Source of the DNA: CAIMUS01 sp963708455
GTDB taxonomy: Bacteria; Pseudomonadota; Gammaproteobacteria; Competibacterales; Competibacteraceae
NCBI GenBank assembly: GCA_963708455.1
Contig: CAVPSQ010000003.1
Coordinates: 1 to 64,000 of the forward strand
Reading direction: 5' to 3'
DNA: 64,000 nucleotides
Below are positions 47,053 through 56,892 of this stretch, piece after piece. The translations under genes were made by a program, and so were the position numbers. Position 1 is the first letter of the stretch. Every line of letters begins with the position of its first letter. Under the pieces are notes generated by a model, which worked only from the letters and a program-made list of their open reading frames with translations, did no database searches and was not told where the DNA came from.

Positions 47053-49645
47053 TCAAGCCGTCGCCCGCACGCCCTTGCGGAAGACCAGCCTGCCGCTCTC
47101 GACGTCCACCTCGATGGCGTCGCCCGGCGCAAACTCGCCGGCCAGGATGCGCTGCGCCAGTGGGTTTTCCAACTGCTGCTGGATCGCCCGCTTCAAGGGC
47201 CGGGCGCCGTACACCGGATCGAAACCGGCCTGACCCAGATGATCCAGCGCGGCGTCGCTGACTACCAACGCCATGTCGCGCTCCACCAGCCGCTGCCGCA
47301 GGTAGCCGAGTTGGATGCCGGCGATCGCCCGGATCTGTTCGCGCGCTAGCGGATGGAACACCACCACCTCGTCGATACGGTTGACGAATTCTGGTCGGAA
47401 CTGCGTGCCGACGATCTCCATCACCGCCTGCTTCATCTGCTCGTAGTGCTCCTCGCCGGCCATTTCCTGGATCACCTGCGAGCCCAGGTTCGAGGTCATG
47501 GCAATGACCGTATTGCGGAAATCCACCGTGCGGCCCGTGGCCGTCGGTCAGACGACCGTCGTCCAGCACCTGCAACAGAATATTGAACACATCCGGATGC
47601 GCCTTCTCTACTTCGTCCAGCAGGATTACCGAGTAGGGCCGGCGGCGCACGGCTTCGGTGAGATGGCCGCCTTCCTCGTAGCCGATATAGCCCGGCGGCG
47701 CGCCGATCAGCCGCGACACCGTATGCTTCTCCATGAACTCGGACATGTCGATGCGCACCATCGCTTCCTGGGTGTCGAATAGAAACTCCGCCAGCGCCTT
47801 GCACAGTTCGGTCTTGCCCACCCCGGTGGGCCCCAGGAACAGGAAGGAACCGGTCGGGCGGTTGGGGTCGGACAGGCCGGCCCGCGCGCGGCGGATGGCA
47901 TTGCTGATGGCCTTGATCGCCTCGTCCTGGCCGATGACGCGCTTATGCAGCGCCTCTTCCATGTGCAGCAACTTCTCGCGTTCGCCTTCCAGCATCCTGG
48001 ACACCGGAATACCGGTCCACTTGGAGACCACTTCAGCGATTTCCTCGTCCGTGACCTTATTGCGCAGCAACTGGAAACCGTGCTTTTCGGTTTCGGCCGC
48101 CTGCGACAATTGCTTTTCCAGCGTCGGAATCCGGCCGTATTGCAGCTCGGACATGCGCGCCAGATCGCCGGCCCGCCGAGCCGTGTCCATCTCCAGCCGG
48201 GTCCGCTCCAATTCTTCCTTGATGTGAGCTTCGCCCTGCAAGGTCGATTTTTCAGCTTTCCAAATCTCCTCCAGATCGGCGAATTCCTTCTCCAGCTTGG
48301 CGATTTCCTGTTCCAGATGCTCCAGCCGCTTGCGGGACGCCTCGTCGGGCTCTTTCCTGACCGCTTCGCGCTCGATTTTCAACTGGATCAACCGCCGCTC
48401 CAGCCGGTCCATTTCCTCCGGCTTGGAGTCGATCTCCATGCGGATGCGGCTGGCCGCTTCATCGACCAGATCGATGGCCTTGTCGGGCAGATTACGGTCG
48501 GTGATATAGCGGTGCGACAGAGTGGTGGCGGCGACGATGGCCGGATCGGTGATCTCCACCCCGTGATGCACCTCGTAACGCTGCTTCAGGCCGCGCAGAA
48601 TGGCGATGGTGTCCTCGACGCTGGGCTCGTCCACCAGGATTTTCTGAAAGCGCCGCTCCAGCGCGGCGTCCTTTTCGAGGTACTGGCGATACTCGTCCAG
48701 GGTGGTGGCGCCGATGCAGTGTAATTCGCCGCGCGCCAGCGCCGGTTTGAGCATATTGCCAGCGTCCATCGCCCCTTCGGCCTTGCCGGCGCCGACCATG
48801 GTATGCAGCTCGTCGATGAACAGGATGATCCGTCCTTCCTGCTTGGCGAGATCGCTTAACACCGCCTTGAGCCGCTCCTCGAATTCGCCGCGGAACTTGG
48901 CGCCGGCGATCAACGCGCCCATATCCAGCGACAGCAGGCGCTTGTCCTTCATGCCTTCCGGCACTTCGCCGTTGATAATGCGTTGCGCCAACCCTTCCAC
49001 GATGGCGGTCTTGCCTACACCAGCCTCACCGATCAGCACGGGGTTGTTCTTGGTGCGCCGCTGCAACACCTGGATGGTGCGGCGGATTTCGTCGTCGCGG
49101 CCGATCACCGGGTCGAGTTTGCCCTGTTCGGCCCGTTCGGTCAGGTCGATGGTGTATTTCTCCAGCGCCTGACGCTGCTCTTCGGCGTTGGGGTCTTCCA
49201 CCTTCTGCCCGCCACGCAGCGACTCGATGGCCTGTTCGATAGTGCCTTTGGCCGCGCCGGCCTTGCGCAGCAGATTGCCCAGTTCGCCCTTGTCCTCCAG
49301 CGCGGCCAGCACAAACAGCTCAGACGAGATATAAGCATCTTTGCGCTGCTGCGCCAGCTTATCCGTCAGATTCAGCAGCCGGGCCAAGGCATTGGATATC
49401 TGCACATCGCCGCCCGTCCCCTCGACCTTGGGCAGGCGGTCCAGCGCCTCGCCCAACTGGGAGCGCAGCAGATTGACATTGACGTCGGCCTTAGCCAGCA
49501 GCGGCCGCACGGCGCCACCCTGCTGCTCCAGCAAAGCGATCATCACGTGCGCCGGCTCGATAAACTGGTTGTCATGGCCCACCGCCAGGCTCTGCGCATC
49601 GGAGAGGGCCATCTGAAATTTGGTTGTCAATTTGTCCATTCGCAT
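47053..49645 (-). CDS. clpB: ATP-dependent disaggregase ClpB, one frameshift
   Basis: Hsp100 chaperone that works with DnaK to pull apart protein aggregates. The N-domain (MRMDKLTTKFQMALSDAQSLAVG) is followed by AAA-1 with GEAGVGKT and IDELHT, a coiled-coil middle domain (about residues 400–540) and AAA-2 with GPTGVGKTELCK and LLDEVEKAHPDV. A frame change near nt 47538, an extra base in GGCCACGGGCCG, separates the last 155 residues (DFRNTVIAMTSNLG to RKGVRATA). The total is about 864 residues. The lesion is likely a sequencing error. Its final ~40 codons occur in six degenerate copies between 23 and 37 kb. Confidence 0.95.
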
Positions 49646-49685
49646 GGATGAGGTTCCCCCGAAAAATGGAATGATCTGACCTTGT

Positions 49686-49713
49686 AAATAGAGGTATTTT
49701 CAGGTAGTTCAAG
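49686..49713 (-). promoter_or_regulatory. Probable heat-shock (sigma-32) promoter of clpB
   Basis: The minus strand reads CTTGAA (49713–49708), 14 bases, then CTCTATTT (49693–49686). This is close to the sigma-32 consensus CTTGAAA-N11–16-CCCCATNT. It ends about 40 bp before the clpB start codon. Confidence 0.55.
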
Positions 49714-49894
49714 GGCGGGTGGCTAAATTTAGTCCTGTAAATTGCGTCGTTGCTCGAGCCATCATTTAAAGTTATGCGCATCAGCATAGAGAGGCGAGAG
49801 CGATGCCGCCACCCGCGGAGGAGTAAAAAGCCGATTGTTGGTCCACTAAGTCATTGTTTTTGTTGCTGCCAGGACTTATTGAGAAGTTACCTGT

Positions 49895-49900
49895 ATAATA
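49895..49900 (+). promoter_or_regulatory. Putative -10 box before the secreted glucoamylase-like gene
   Basis: A perfect TATAAT preceded by TG, 115 bp before the gene start. The -35 region is weak. The only supported gene downstream on this strand is the hydrolase at 50015. Confidence 0.5.
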
Positions 49901-49945
49901 ACTAAGCCTATGACAATATTGATTAATTTTGCAGCAATGCGGCTC

Positions 49946-49973
49946 CTCCCTCACAAGGGGTGAGGGAGTTTTT
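49946..49973 (+). terminator. Leader hairpin with U-tract, possible attenuator
   Basis: CTCCCTCAC, loop AAGGG, GTGAGGGAG followed by TTTTT: a full rho-independent terminator on the plus strand. It lies between the likely promoter (TATAAT at 49895) and the gene at 50015, so it would sit in that gene's leader. An upstream plus-strand transcript that would need it is not evident. Confidence 0.6.
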
Positions 49974-50014
49974 GTACCAGCTCTAAGCTCAATCAGAACA
50001 GTGAGAGGATAGAT

Positions 50015-52738
50015 ATGTTCTATAACAGCAAGCCTATTACCGGGATGTTAAGCGCTCTGGCAATGATCGCCATGCTGATCCAACCAGCAATACGGGGTTT
50101 CGCGCAAACGGAGGATCTGCTTTTCGATGTCACTGCATTCGGAGCAGTGGAGCCTGCCGCTACAGCTCAACCGAAGATCGAGAAAGCTATTCTGGAAGAC
50201 TGGTCCGATATGGTCACCAAATTGGATATGGGGATCAACGACTTTTTCGGTAACTCCGGCGCTATCAACAAAAATGGCAAACCTTACATCGTCTGTAAGG
50301 TGCTTCACAGCGCTACCGAATCTCAGGGCCTGCGCTGCGATTGGAAATTCACTATTTCGAATGATAAAGAGGCTTACACGGGTTGGTTCTTCTGCCTGTT
50401 CGGTCTGTGTGAAACCAAGGCGAGGTTTGCCGACAGCCCTTATGAGCGCGATGCTGTCTGGCTTAAATTTCCAGAGCATAGCCTGAACCTCGACCGGATC
50501 GACGGCATCGTAACGGAACCCAGTGGTCCTCGTCGCTTCGAAAAACTTAACATTTCAGTGGATTACACCGGCTCCAGCCCGCTCTGGCTCCGCGTCGAAC
50601 TCAAGGACACCAAGGACAAGGTCAGGTACACCCGCTTTAAGCTACAAAAATCGGATCAACCCACTAAAAGGATTACCTGGGATTTCCGCAAGTCCTATAA
50701 GAAGATGCCAGGCGGCGACCTTGATTTGAGCCGGGTGAAAACCCTGAGCTTGGTCGTCGAGCGCGAAAACGTGGCTGATAAAATCAAAAATCCTGCCACC
50801 GGCAGGTTCGACTTGAAGCAGGTCTGGTTTACGCCGAATCGTGTCGCCGTTAAACCCGCCAACACCACCGATTATTTGAATCTGGTGGAACGCCGGACCT
50901 TCCAATACTTCATCGACTGGAGCAGTCGGAAAACAGCCAGTTATGGCATTCCTCAAGACCGCTCCAGCTTTGGAGATTTACTGACGGTCGGCGGCGTCGG
51001 TTTTGCCCTGCCTGCTTATATCATCGGCGTTGAGCGCGGCTGGATAAAACGGGAGGAGGCCCGCAGCCGGACGGTAAAGGCGCTGCGCACCTTGAGCAAA
51101 ACCAGCGCTTTTGGTTCCGCCTCGACCGGAAAGATTGGCTATAAGGGATGGTTCTATCATTTCCTGGGAGTAGACGGTTGTCGCAAGCTCAACTTTGACT
51201 TCGTTGGTACTCCTGATAGAGATGAATCGAAGAATACCGTCGAACTATCCACCATCGACACAGGACTGGCGTTGCTGGGCGTGCTGGCCGCACAGAGCTA
51301 TTTCACGGGCGGCCACACCGAAGAACAGGAAATCCGCAGGCTGGCGCAACAGATTTACAATAACGTGGATTGGCCGTTCATGCTCGAACCGCAATTGTTG
51401 CAATTCTATCTGGGTTGGAAACCTAAGGAGACACGTGACGAAAATCCCTCTCAAGGCTTTTTCGCAATTCCCGATGGTGATGGCAAAGGGGACTATTCAG
51501 GCACACTCGCGGACCCGGCCACCCTGGATTATTACACCGATGAAGCATTGCTACTCATCCTGCTGGCTGCCGGCTCCGAGACGCATCCGTTGCCGCTTCC
51601 CAAAACCACGTATTGCGAGCTGGTGACCCGCCCGGACCCACAGGGATTGATCCGCAGCTATCCAGGAGCGCTCTTTACCTATCAATTCTTCCAGGCTTTT
51701 CTCGACAGCCGTCCGGTCAATGGCAAACCGCCGCATTTCCCGCGTTGCCTCGATGAGCAGCAGGCAGTCGATTGGTTCGCCAATTCCAAACGGGCGATAC
51801 AGTCAACCATTGACTACGCCACCAGTTCACCGCCATTCAAGACCTATAGCTCCAGCGCCTGGGGCCTGTCCGCGGCGGAGGGGCCTCAGAATCTGTATGG
51901 GGCTTACGGAGCGCCGACGGCGGCGCTCAATCCCAGACCGGATCAAGACGGCACGGTAACGTACTACGGGATGGGTAGCGCTCTGGGATTTGCCCGGAAA
52001 AGTGGCGATATCCGGGATAAAACCCTAAACGACTACATCATGAAAGGACTTGATGCCGCCTGGTCCCGTGGTCACTGGCATTACCGCTTTGGCCTGCCGG
52101 ATGCATTCAATGCCGACATCACTCCTGCGGTAGCGTTGGCGGCGGAGCGCCAAGCGAGTGTCACCTGGTTACGCAAGCAAGGTAAATGGGTGCAGCGGGC
52201 CTTGTTCGCCATCGACCAGGGGCCGATGCTGCTGCATCTGGAAAATGCCCGCAGTGGGCGGATCTGGAAGTTGCTGGCGGCCAATCCAAATATCACGCGG
52301 GCAGTCGCCAGGCTGCAAGCTCAACTCCCCGAACAATTCCGGCTGGAGGGCGAAAATGGTCAAGGGAACGGCTCGATCAACTGGCGCAGCAATGCTTCAG
52401 CCCTTAAAACCGTCTGGTTACACGCCGGTGAGATGCGCAACTGGCAATTCCCGTTCGATGGCCAGGGACAGTATGTGGTGAGCCTCCACTACAGCAACGA
52501 CGGCCCCGCCGATACCGTGGCCGTATTCCTGGACAATACTCAGGTGGGACAGTGCGTTACCCAGAGCACCGGTGGTTATGGCTACGGCTGGAACCAGTTC
52601 GCGGAGTGTTTCATCGGTAATGTCACGCTATCGCCCGGCAGTCATACCCTGACCGTCAAGGCCGTCAGTACTGATTTCTACGGCGTAGAAATCGATTACG
52701 TTGGTTTTAAACCTGATGCGGTGATCGTGGCGCCGTAA
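50015..52738 (+). CDS. Secreted glucoamylase-family (PF10091-like) glycoside hydrolase
   Basis: 907 residues with a signal peptide (MLSALAMIAMLIQPAIRGFA). An N-terminal beta-sandwich (residues about 50–280; SPLWLRVELKDTKDKVR) resembles a carbohydrate-binding domain. The central (alpha/alpha) region has FQYFIDWSS, SSFGDLLTVGGVGFALPAYI, VELSTIDTGLALLGVLAA and SSSAWGLSAAEGPQNLYGAYGAP, as in the glycoamylase-like family that includes GH144 endo-beta-1,2-glucanases. A C-terminal CBM-like domain (GQYVVSLHYSNDGPADTVAVF; GVEIDYVGFK) ends it. Probable role: attack on an extracellular or periplasmic glucan. The exact substrate is not fixed by sequence. Confidence 0.8.
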   Translation: MFYNSKPITGMLSALAMIAMLIQPAIRGFAQTEDLLFDVTAFGAVEPAATAQPKIEKAILEDWSDMVTKLDMGINDFFGNSGAINKNGKPYIVCKVLHSATESQGLRCDWKFTISNDKEAYTGWFFCLFGLCETKARFADSPYERDAVWLKFPEHSLNLDRIDGIVTEPSGPRRFEKLNISVDYTGSSPLWLRVELKDTKDKVRYTRFKLQKSDQPTKRITWDFRKSYKKMPGGDLDLSRVKTLSLVVERENVADKIKNPATGRFDLKQVWFTPNRVAVKPANTTDYLNLVERRTFQYFIDWSSRKTASYGIPQDRSSFGDLLTVGGVGFALPAYIIGVERGWIKREEARSRTVKALRTLSKTSAFGSASTGKIGYKGWFYHFLGVDGCRKLNFDFVGTPDRDESKNTVELSTIDTGLALLGVLAAQSYFTGGHTEEQEIRRLAQQIYNNVDWPFMLEPQLLQFYLGWKPKETRDENPSQGFFAIPDGDGKGDYSGTLADPATLDYYTDEALLLILLAAGSETHPLPLPKTTYCELVTRPDPQGLIRSYPGALFTYQFFQAFLDSRPVNGKPPHFPRCLDEQQAVDWFANSKRAIQSTIDYATSSPPFKTYSSSAWGLSAAEGPQNLYGAYGAPTAALNPRPDQDGTVTYYGMGSALGFARKSGDIRDKTLNDYIMKGLDAAWSRGHWHYRFGLPDAFNADITPAVALAAERQASVTWLRKQGKWVQRALFAIDQGPMLLHLENARSGRIWKLLAANPNITRAVARLQAQLPEQFRLEGENGQGNGSINWRSNASALKTVWLHAGEMRNWQFPFDGQGQYVVSLHYSNDGPADTVAVFLDNTQVGQCVTQSTGGYGYGWNQFAECFIGNVTLSPGSHTLTVKAVSTDFYGVEIDYVGFKPDAVIVAP

Positions 52739-52746
52739 GCCTATCA

Positions 52747-52767
52747 GGGCGGGCCTTGCGCCCGCCC
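52747..52767. terminator. Hairpin between convergent genes
   Basis: GGGCGGGC-CTTGC-GCCCGCCC, eight-base arms, no U-tract. It lies between the ends of the hydrolase (+) and the aminopeptidase (-) and may serve both. Confidence 0.5.
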
Positions 52768-52793
52768 TAACCTACCCCGGGGCGTCCTTCGGG

Positions 52794-54173
52794 CTAAGCG
52801 CCGCAGCGCCCCTGCAAATAGCGGTAAACCGCCCGTAAGCCCATCGCCTCACCGCCTTCGGGGCGGCCGGGACGTGCCTTGGTGTTCCAGGCCATCAGAT
52901 CGAGATGCGCCCAGGGGATGTTCTCTGGTACGAATTCCTTTAAAAACAAAGCGGCGGTTACCGCTCCGGCGAAGGTGGAATCGGTAGCATTGGCAATATC
53001 GGCAATTCGGCTGTCCAACATCTGCCGATAGGGCTGATGCAGCGGCAACCGCCACAGCAGATCTTTCTCCTCTTCGGCAGCCTGCAGCAGACCGGCGGCC
53101 AGTTCCTCGTTATTGCAAAACAGGGCCGGCAACTCGGGTCCCAGGGCCACCCGCGCGGCACCGGTCAGGGTGGCGCAATCGAGCAGGAGCGCCGGATTGT
53201 CGGAGGTCGCCTCGGTCAGAGCATCGCCCAGAATCAGCCGGCCTTCGGCATCGGTGTTATGAATTTCAACGGTCAGCCCCTTCCGCGATTTGATCACATC
53301 GCCGGGACGCAAGGCGTTACCGGCCACGGCATTCTCCACGGCGGCCACCAATACCCGCAGGCGGACCGGCAGACCGGTACCCATGATCAGGCGCGCCAAT
53401 CCCAGCACATGAGCGGCGCCGCCCATATCCTTCTTCATCAGCCGCATGCCGCTGGCGTTTTTCAGGTCCAGGCCGCCACTGTCGAAGCAGACCCCCTTGC
53501 CGACCAGCGTCACTTTGAGATGTTGTGCATCGCCCCAGCGCAGGTCCAGCAGCCGGGGAGAATGGGTGCTGGCCCGGCCCACCGCATGGATCAACGGATA
53601 ATTCTGCACCAGCAACTCATCCCCTATTTTCTGTTCGACCTGGGCGCCGAACTCCTGACCCAGCAACAGCATGGCGTTGGCCAACTGTTCCGGCATCATG
53701 TCTTCCGCCGGGGTGTTGACCAGGTCTCGAACGAGAGTAATGGCTTGCAGCGACTGGCGAATCTGTTGGCTATTCCAGGCAGGATCGAGCGCCAGACGGG
53801 CGGTAGGCTGATTGTTTTCCTTGTAACGGCTGAAGCGGTAGGCGCCCAGTCCCCAGCCGAGCGCCAGCCGTTCCAGCACCGCCGGCTCCCAAGCGGTCGC
53901 GAAATGGTAATCGGCGGGCGGCAGGATGAGGGGCAAAGCACCGCAGGCCCAGGGATCGTCGGCCGCGGTAATACCGGTGATGGCCGAACCCAGCGCGCCG
54001 TCCGCCAGGGGCAGCAGACAGAGACTGTTAGGTTGGGCTTTGAAGCCGGTGGCGATGATCCAGCGCCGCACGGTTTCCGGCTGACCTTCCAGCCACGGCT
54101 GAAAACTCTTTTCGGGCACCAAAATAAGCGGAATCGAAGACGTGCCACCGCCGTCGAGGAAGCAATCTTGCAT
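52794..54173 (-). CDS. Leucyl aminopeptidase-family (M17) protein
   Basis: 459 residues. The M17 core shows the metal/substrate lysine in LVGKGVCFDSGGLDLK, KKDMGGAAHVLGLA, and the family signature NTDAEGRLILGDAL (about residue 307), followed by LLLDCATLTGAARVALG. The N-terminal 130 residues are shorter and different from PepA, as in PepB or the smaller leucyl aminopeptidase group. Cytoplasmic, releases N-terminal amino acids from peptides. Divergent to the cyclase-family gene. Confidence 0.9.
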   Translation of the reverse strand: MQDCFLDGGGTSSIPLILVPEKSFQPWLEGQPETVRRWIIATGFKAQPNSLCLLPLADGALGSAITGITAADDPWACGALPLILPPADYHFATAWEPAVLERLALGWGLGAYRFSRYKENNQPTARLALDPAWNSQQIRQSLQAITLVRDLVNTPAEDMMPEQLANAMLLLGQEFGAQVEQKIGDELLVQNYPLIHAVGRASTHSPRLLDLRWGDAQHLKVTLVGKGVCFDSGGLDLKNASGMRLMKKDMGGAAHVLGLARLIMGTGLPVRLRVLVAAVENAVAGNALRPGDVIKSRKGLTVEIHNTDAEGRLILGDALTEATSDNPALLLDCATLTGAARVALGPELPALFCNNEELAAGLLQAAEEEKDLLWRLPLHQPYRQMLDSRIADIANATDSTFAGAVTAALFLKEFVPENIPWAHLDLMAWNTKARPGRPEGGEAMGLRAVYRYLQGRCGA

Positions 54174-54279
54174 GACTCGGTCTCTCTTGCGTGGTTACAA
54201 AACAGTTTATCAGGTCTATCTTTAAGGGCGAGCCTTGCCCGCCGCGTTCCGGAGCGGCCTTACTTTGTGGAGATCGACG

Positions 54280-54951
54280 ATGCGCCCATCCCCTGTCCTT
54301 ATCGACCTCAGCCATACCGTGGAGCACGGCATGATCACCTACCGGGGTCTGCCGGCCCCCATTATCTGCGATTACTTGAGTCGGCAGCAGTCCCGCCGGC
54401 ATTACAGCGAGGGCACTGAATTCCACATTGGCAGAATCGACATGGTCGCCAACACCGGCACTTATCTGGACAGCCCCTTTCACCGCTATGCACACGGCAA
54501 GGATCTTGCCGAACTGGAGCTGACAGTGCTGGCGGAACTGGACGGTGTGGTGGCGCGGGCAACCGGGCGCGCCGGGCGGGCCCTCGACCGCACCACGTTT
54601 GACACGCTCGAGGTGCGGGATAAGGCCGTGCTGGTGCACACCGGTTGGGACCGGCACTGGTGCACCGACGCCTACTTCGAAGGTCATCCTTTCCTGACAG
54701 AGGATGCAGCGCAGTGGCTGGCCGAGGCGGGCGCCAGACTGGTCGGCATCGATTCTTATAACATCGACGACACCGCTGACGGACGCCGACCCGTGCACAG
54801 CATTCTGCTTGGCGCCGGTATTCCTATCGTCGAGCATCTATGCGGCTTGCAGCAGCTTCCCGACCGGGGTTTCCGTTTCTTCGCGGTGCCGGTCAAGGTC
54901 AAGGGAATGGGCACGTTTCCAGTGCGAGCGTTCGCGCGACTCGCCGGCTGA
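54280..54951 (+). CDS. Cyclase-family hydrolase (kynurenine formamidase-like), variant motif
   Basis: 223 residues from ATG 54280. It starts LIDLSHTVEHGMITYRGLP, typical of the cyclase family. The metal-binding motif H-x-G-T-H-x-D-x-x-x-H appears as NTGTYLDSPFH, so the first two His are Asn and Tyr while Asp and the last His remain. VGIDSYNIDDT and EHLCGLQQLP are also family-like. A subfamily with this motif exists to my knowledge, but its substrate is unclear. It could still be an amidohydrolase with a changed metal site. Confidence 0.8.
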   Translation: MRPSPVLIDLSHTVEHGMITYRGLPAPIICDYLSRQQSRRHYSEGTEFHIGRIDMVANTGTYLDSPFHRYAHGKDLAELELTVLAELDGVVARATGRAGRALDRTTFDTLEVRDKAVLVHTGWDRHWCTDAYFEGHPFLTEDAAQWLAEAGARLVGIDSYNIDDTADGRRPVHSILLGAGIPIVEHLCGLQQLPDRGFRFFAVPVKVKGMGTFPVRAFARLAG

Positions 54952-55090
54952 GGAATGGTTTCCAGGTGGAGATTACTCGACTTCGGATTATTCCTCGAGC
55001 GGCCCGCGGTAGTCATGACGGTCGGGCTCTGTTAAGGTGACCAGGCGTATCTGAACAACAGGGTCCCCGCTTACCTCCCTTGAAGACGGC

Positions 55091-56089
55091 ATGAGCAATA
55101 CAACAACCATCTGCCAACCCGCCATGAACATTATCAACCCTGTCCCGGTGCCGACCCCGCCGGCGCTGTGCATCCGCAATTTGCGCAAGACCTACGCCAA
55201 CGGCCTGGAGGCGCTCAAGGGTATCGACCTGGAAGTGCAGCAAGGCGATTTCTTCGCTCTGCTCGGCCCCAACGGAGCGGGCAAGTCCACCGCTATCGGC
55301 ATTATCTGTTCACTGGTGCGCAAGACCGCCGGCACGGTGGAGGTATTCGGCAAGGATCTGGATAGCGAACCGGCAACGGCCAAAAGCTATATCGGCCTGG
55401 TGCCGCAGGAGTTCAATTTCAACCAGTTCGAACCGGTGGTGGAAATCCTGGTCAATCAGGCCGGCTACTACGGCATCGACCGGCCGCTGGCCTATCACCG
55501 GGCCGAAGTCTATCTGCAGCAGTTGGGGCTGTGGGGAAAGCGCCTCGAGCAGGCCCGTCAGTTGTCAGGGGGGATGAAACGGCGGTTGATGATCGCCCGG
55601 GCGCTGGTCCACGAACCCCGCCTGCTGATTCTGGACGAGCCAACCGCCGGGGTCAATATCGAAATCCGTCGCTCGATGTGGAGCTTCCTGCGCGAGACCA
55701 ACGCCCGCGGCACGACCATCATTCTCACCACCCACTATCTGGAAGAGGCGGAAAATCTCTGTCGCCACATCGCCATTATCGACCAGGGCCGGATCGTCCA
55801 ACACAGCCGCATGCAGACGCTGCTGAACCGGCTGCATGTCGAAACTTTCGTGCTCAATCTGGCGCAACCGCTGGCGGCGGCGCCGCAACTGCCCGGCTAC
55901 GCCCTGCGACAGATGGACGAGTGCACGCTGGAAGTCGATGTCTCCAGGGAACAGGGACTCAACCGACTGTTCCGGCAACTGGCCGAATGCGGCATCGAAG
56001 TCCTGAGCCTGCGCAACAAGACCAACCGGCTGGAGGAATTGTTCCTGCGGCTGGTGGACAAAAACGGCGGCAAGGCCGCGCTGAACTGA
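55091..56089 (+). CDS. yadG: ABC transporter ATPase, YadG-like
   Basis: 332 residues. Walker A GPNGAGKST (about residue 59), Q-loop GLVPQEFNFNQFEP, signature LSGGMKRRLMIARAL, Walker B LLILDEPTAGVNIE and switch TTHYLEEAENLC. A C-terminal regulatory extension of about 80 residues follows. An in-frame ATG at 55124 is an alternative start. The gene stands 6 nt before its permease. Members of this pair belong to the ABC-2 exporter type; the substrate is unknown. Confidence 0.9.
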   Translation: MSNTTTICQPAMNIINPVPVPTPPALCIRNLRKTYANGLEALKGIDLEVQQGDFFALLGPNGAGKSTAIGIICSLVRKTAGTVEVFGKDLDSEPATAKSYIGLVPQEFNFNQFEPVVEILVNQAGYYGIDRPLAYHRAEVYLQQLGLWGKRLEQARQLSGGMKRRLMIARALVHEPRLLILDEPTAGVNIEIRRSMWSFLRETNARGTTIILTTHYLEEAENLCRHIAIIDQGRIVQHSRMQTLLNRLHVETFVLNLAQPLAAAPQLPGYALRQMDECTLEVDVSREQGLNRLFRQLAECGIEVLSLRNKTNRLEELFLRLVDKNGGKAALN

Positions 56090-56095
56090 AACGCC

Positions 56096-56869
56096 ATGGG
56101 TATCCGCACTAATTTTATTGCCTTAAAGACCATCCTGATCAAGGAAATCCTGCGCTTCCTGCGCATCTGGATTCAGACCATTCTGCCGGCGGCGATCACC
56201 ATGAGCCTGTATTTCATCATCTTCGGCAAACTGATCGGCGTCCAGATCGGCCCCATCGCCGGGTTCTCCTACATGCAGTATATCGTGCCGGGGCTTATCA
56301 TGATGGCGGTGATTACCAATTCCTACGCCAACGTGGTGTCGTCCTTCTACAGCGCCAAGTTCCAGCGCCATATCGAGGAAATGCTGGTTTCGCCGTTGCC
56401 CAACCATATCATCCTGCTGGGTTTCATGGCGGGCGGCGTGGCGCGCGGGCTGATCGTGGGGACGGTGGTCACGCTGGTGTCGCTGTTCTTCACCCAGCTG
56501 CACATCCACACGTTCTCCGTCATGTTCGCTGTGTCCCTGCTGACCGCCATGCTGTTTTCCCTGGGTGGCTTCGTGAACGCCATTTACGCCAACAGCTTCG
56601 ACGATATTGCTATCGTGCCCACCTTCGTGCTGACGCCGCTGACCTATCTGGGAGGCGTGTTCTATTCCATTGACATGCTGCCGCCCTTCTGGCGCCAGGT
56701 CTCTCTGCTCAATCCGATTCTGTATATCGTTAACGCCTTCCGTTACAGCATTCTGGGCGTTTCCGATGTTGACCTGTACACGGCGTTTGCGCTCATCCTG
56801 CTAGTCGTCAGCGTCCTGTTCGGCTTCAGCCTGTGGCTGTTGCACAAAGGCGTGGGCATCCGCCAGTAG
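56096..56869 (+). CDS. yadH: ABC-2 type permease, YadH-like
   Basis: 257 residues with six hydrophobic helices and the ABC-2 pattern SFYSAKFQRHIEEMLVSPLP, then LSLGGFVNAIYANSFDDI and LTPLTYLGGVFYSIDMLPPFW. It is a partner of the ATPase 6 nt upstream. No terminator is apparent after the stop. Confidence 0.9.
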   Translation: MGIRTNFIALKTILIKEILRFLRIWIQTILPAAITMSLYFIIFGKLIGVQIGPIAGFSYMQYIVPGLIMMAVITNSYANVVSSFYSAKFQRHIEEMLVSPLPNHIILLGFMAGGVARGLIVGTVVTLVSLFFTQLHIHTFSVMFAVSLLTAMLFSLGGFVNAIYANSFDDIAIVPTFVLTPLTYLGGVFYSIDMLPPFWRQVSLLNPILYIVNAFRYSILGVSDVDLYTAFALILLVVSVLFGFSLWLLHKGVGIRQ

Positions 56870-56892
56870 CTCCCACCGGGCGCACAGTTAAC

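Noticed and set aside
53037..54419. 460-codon plus-strand ORF opposite the M17 aminopeptidase
   Set aside because: The aminopeptidase on the minus strand carries NTDAEGRL and the lysine motif; the other frame has no family signal.
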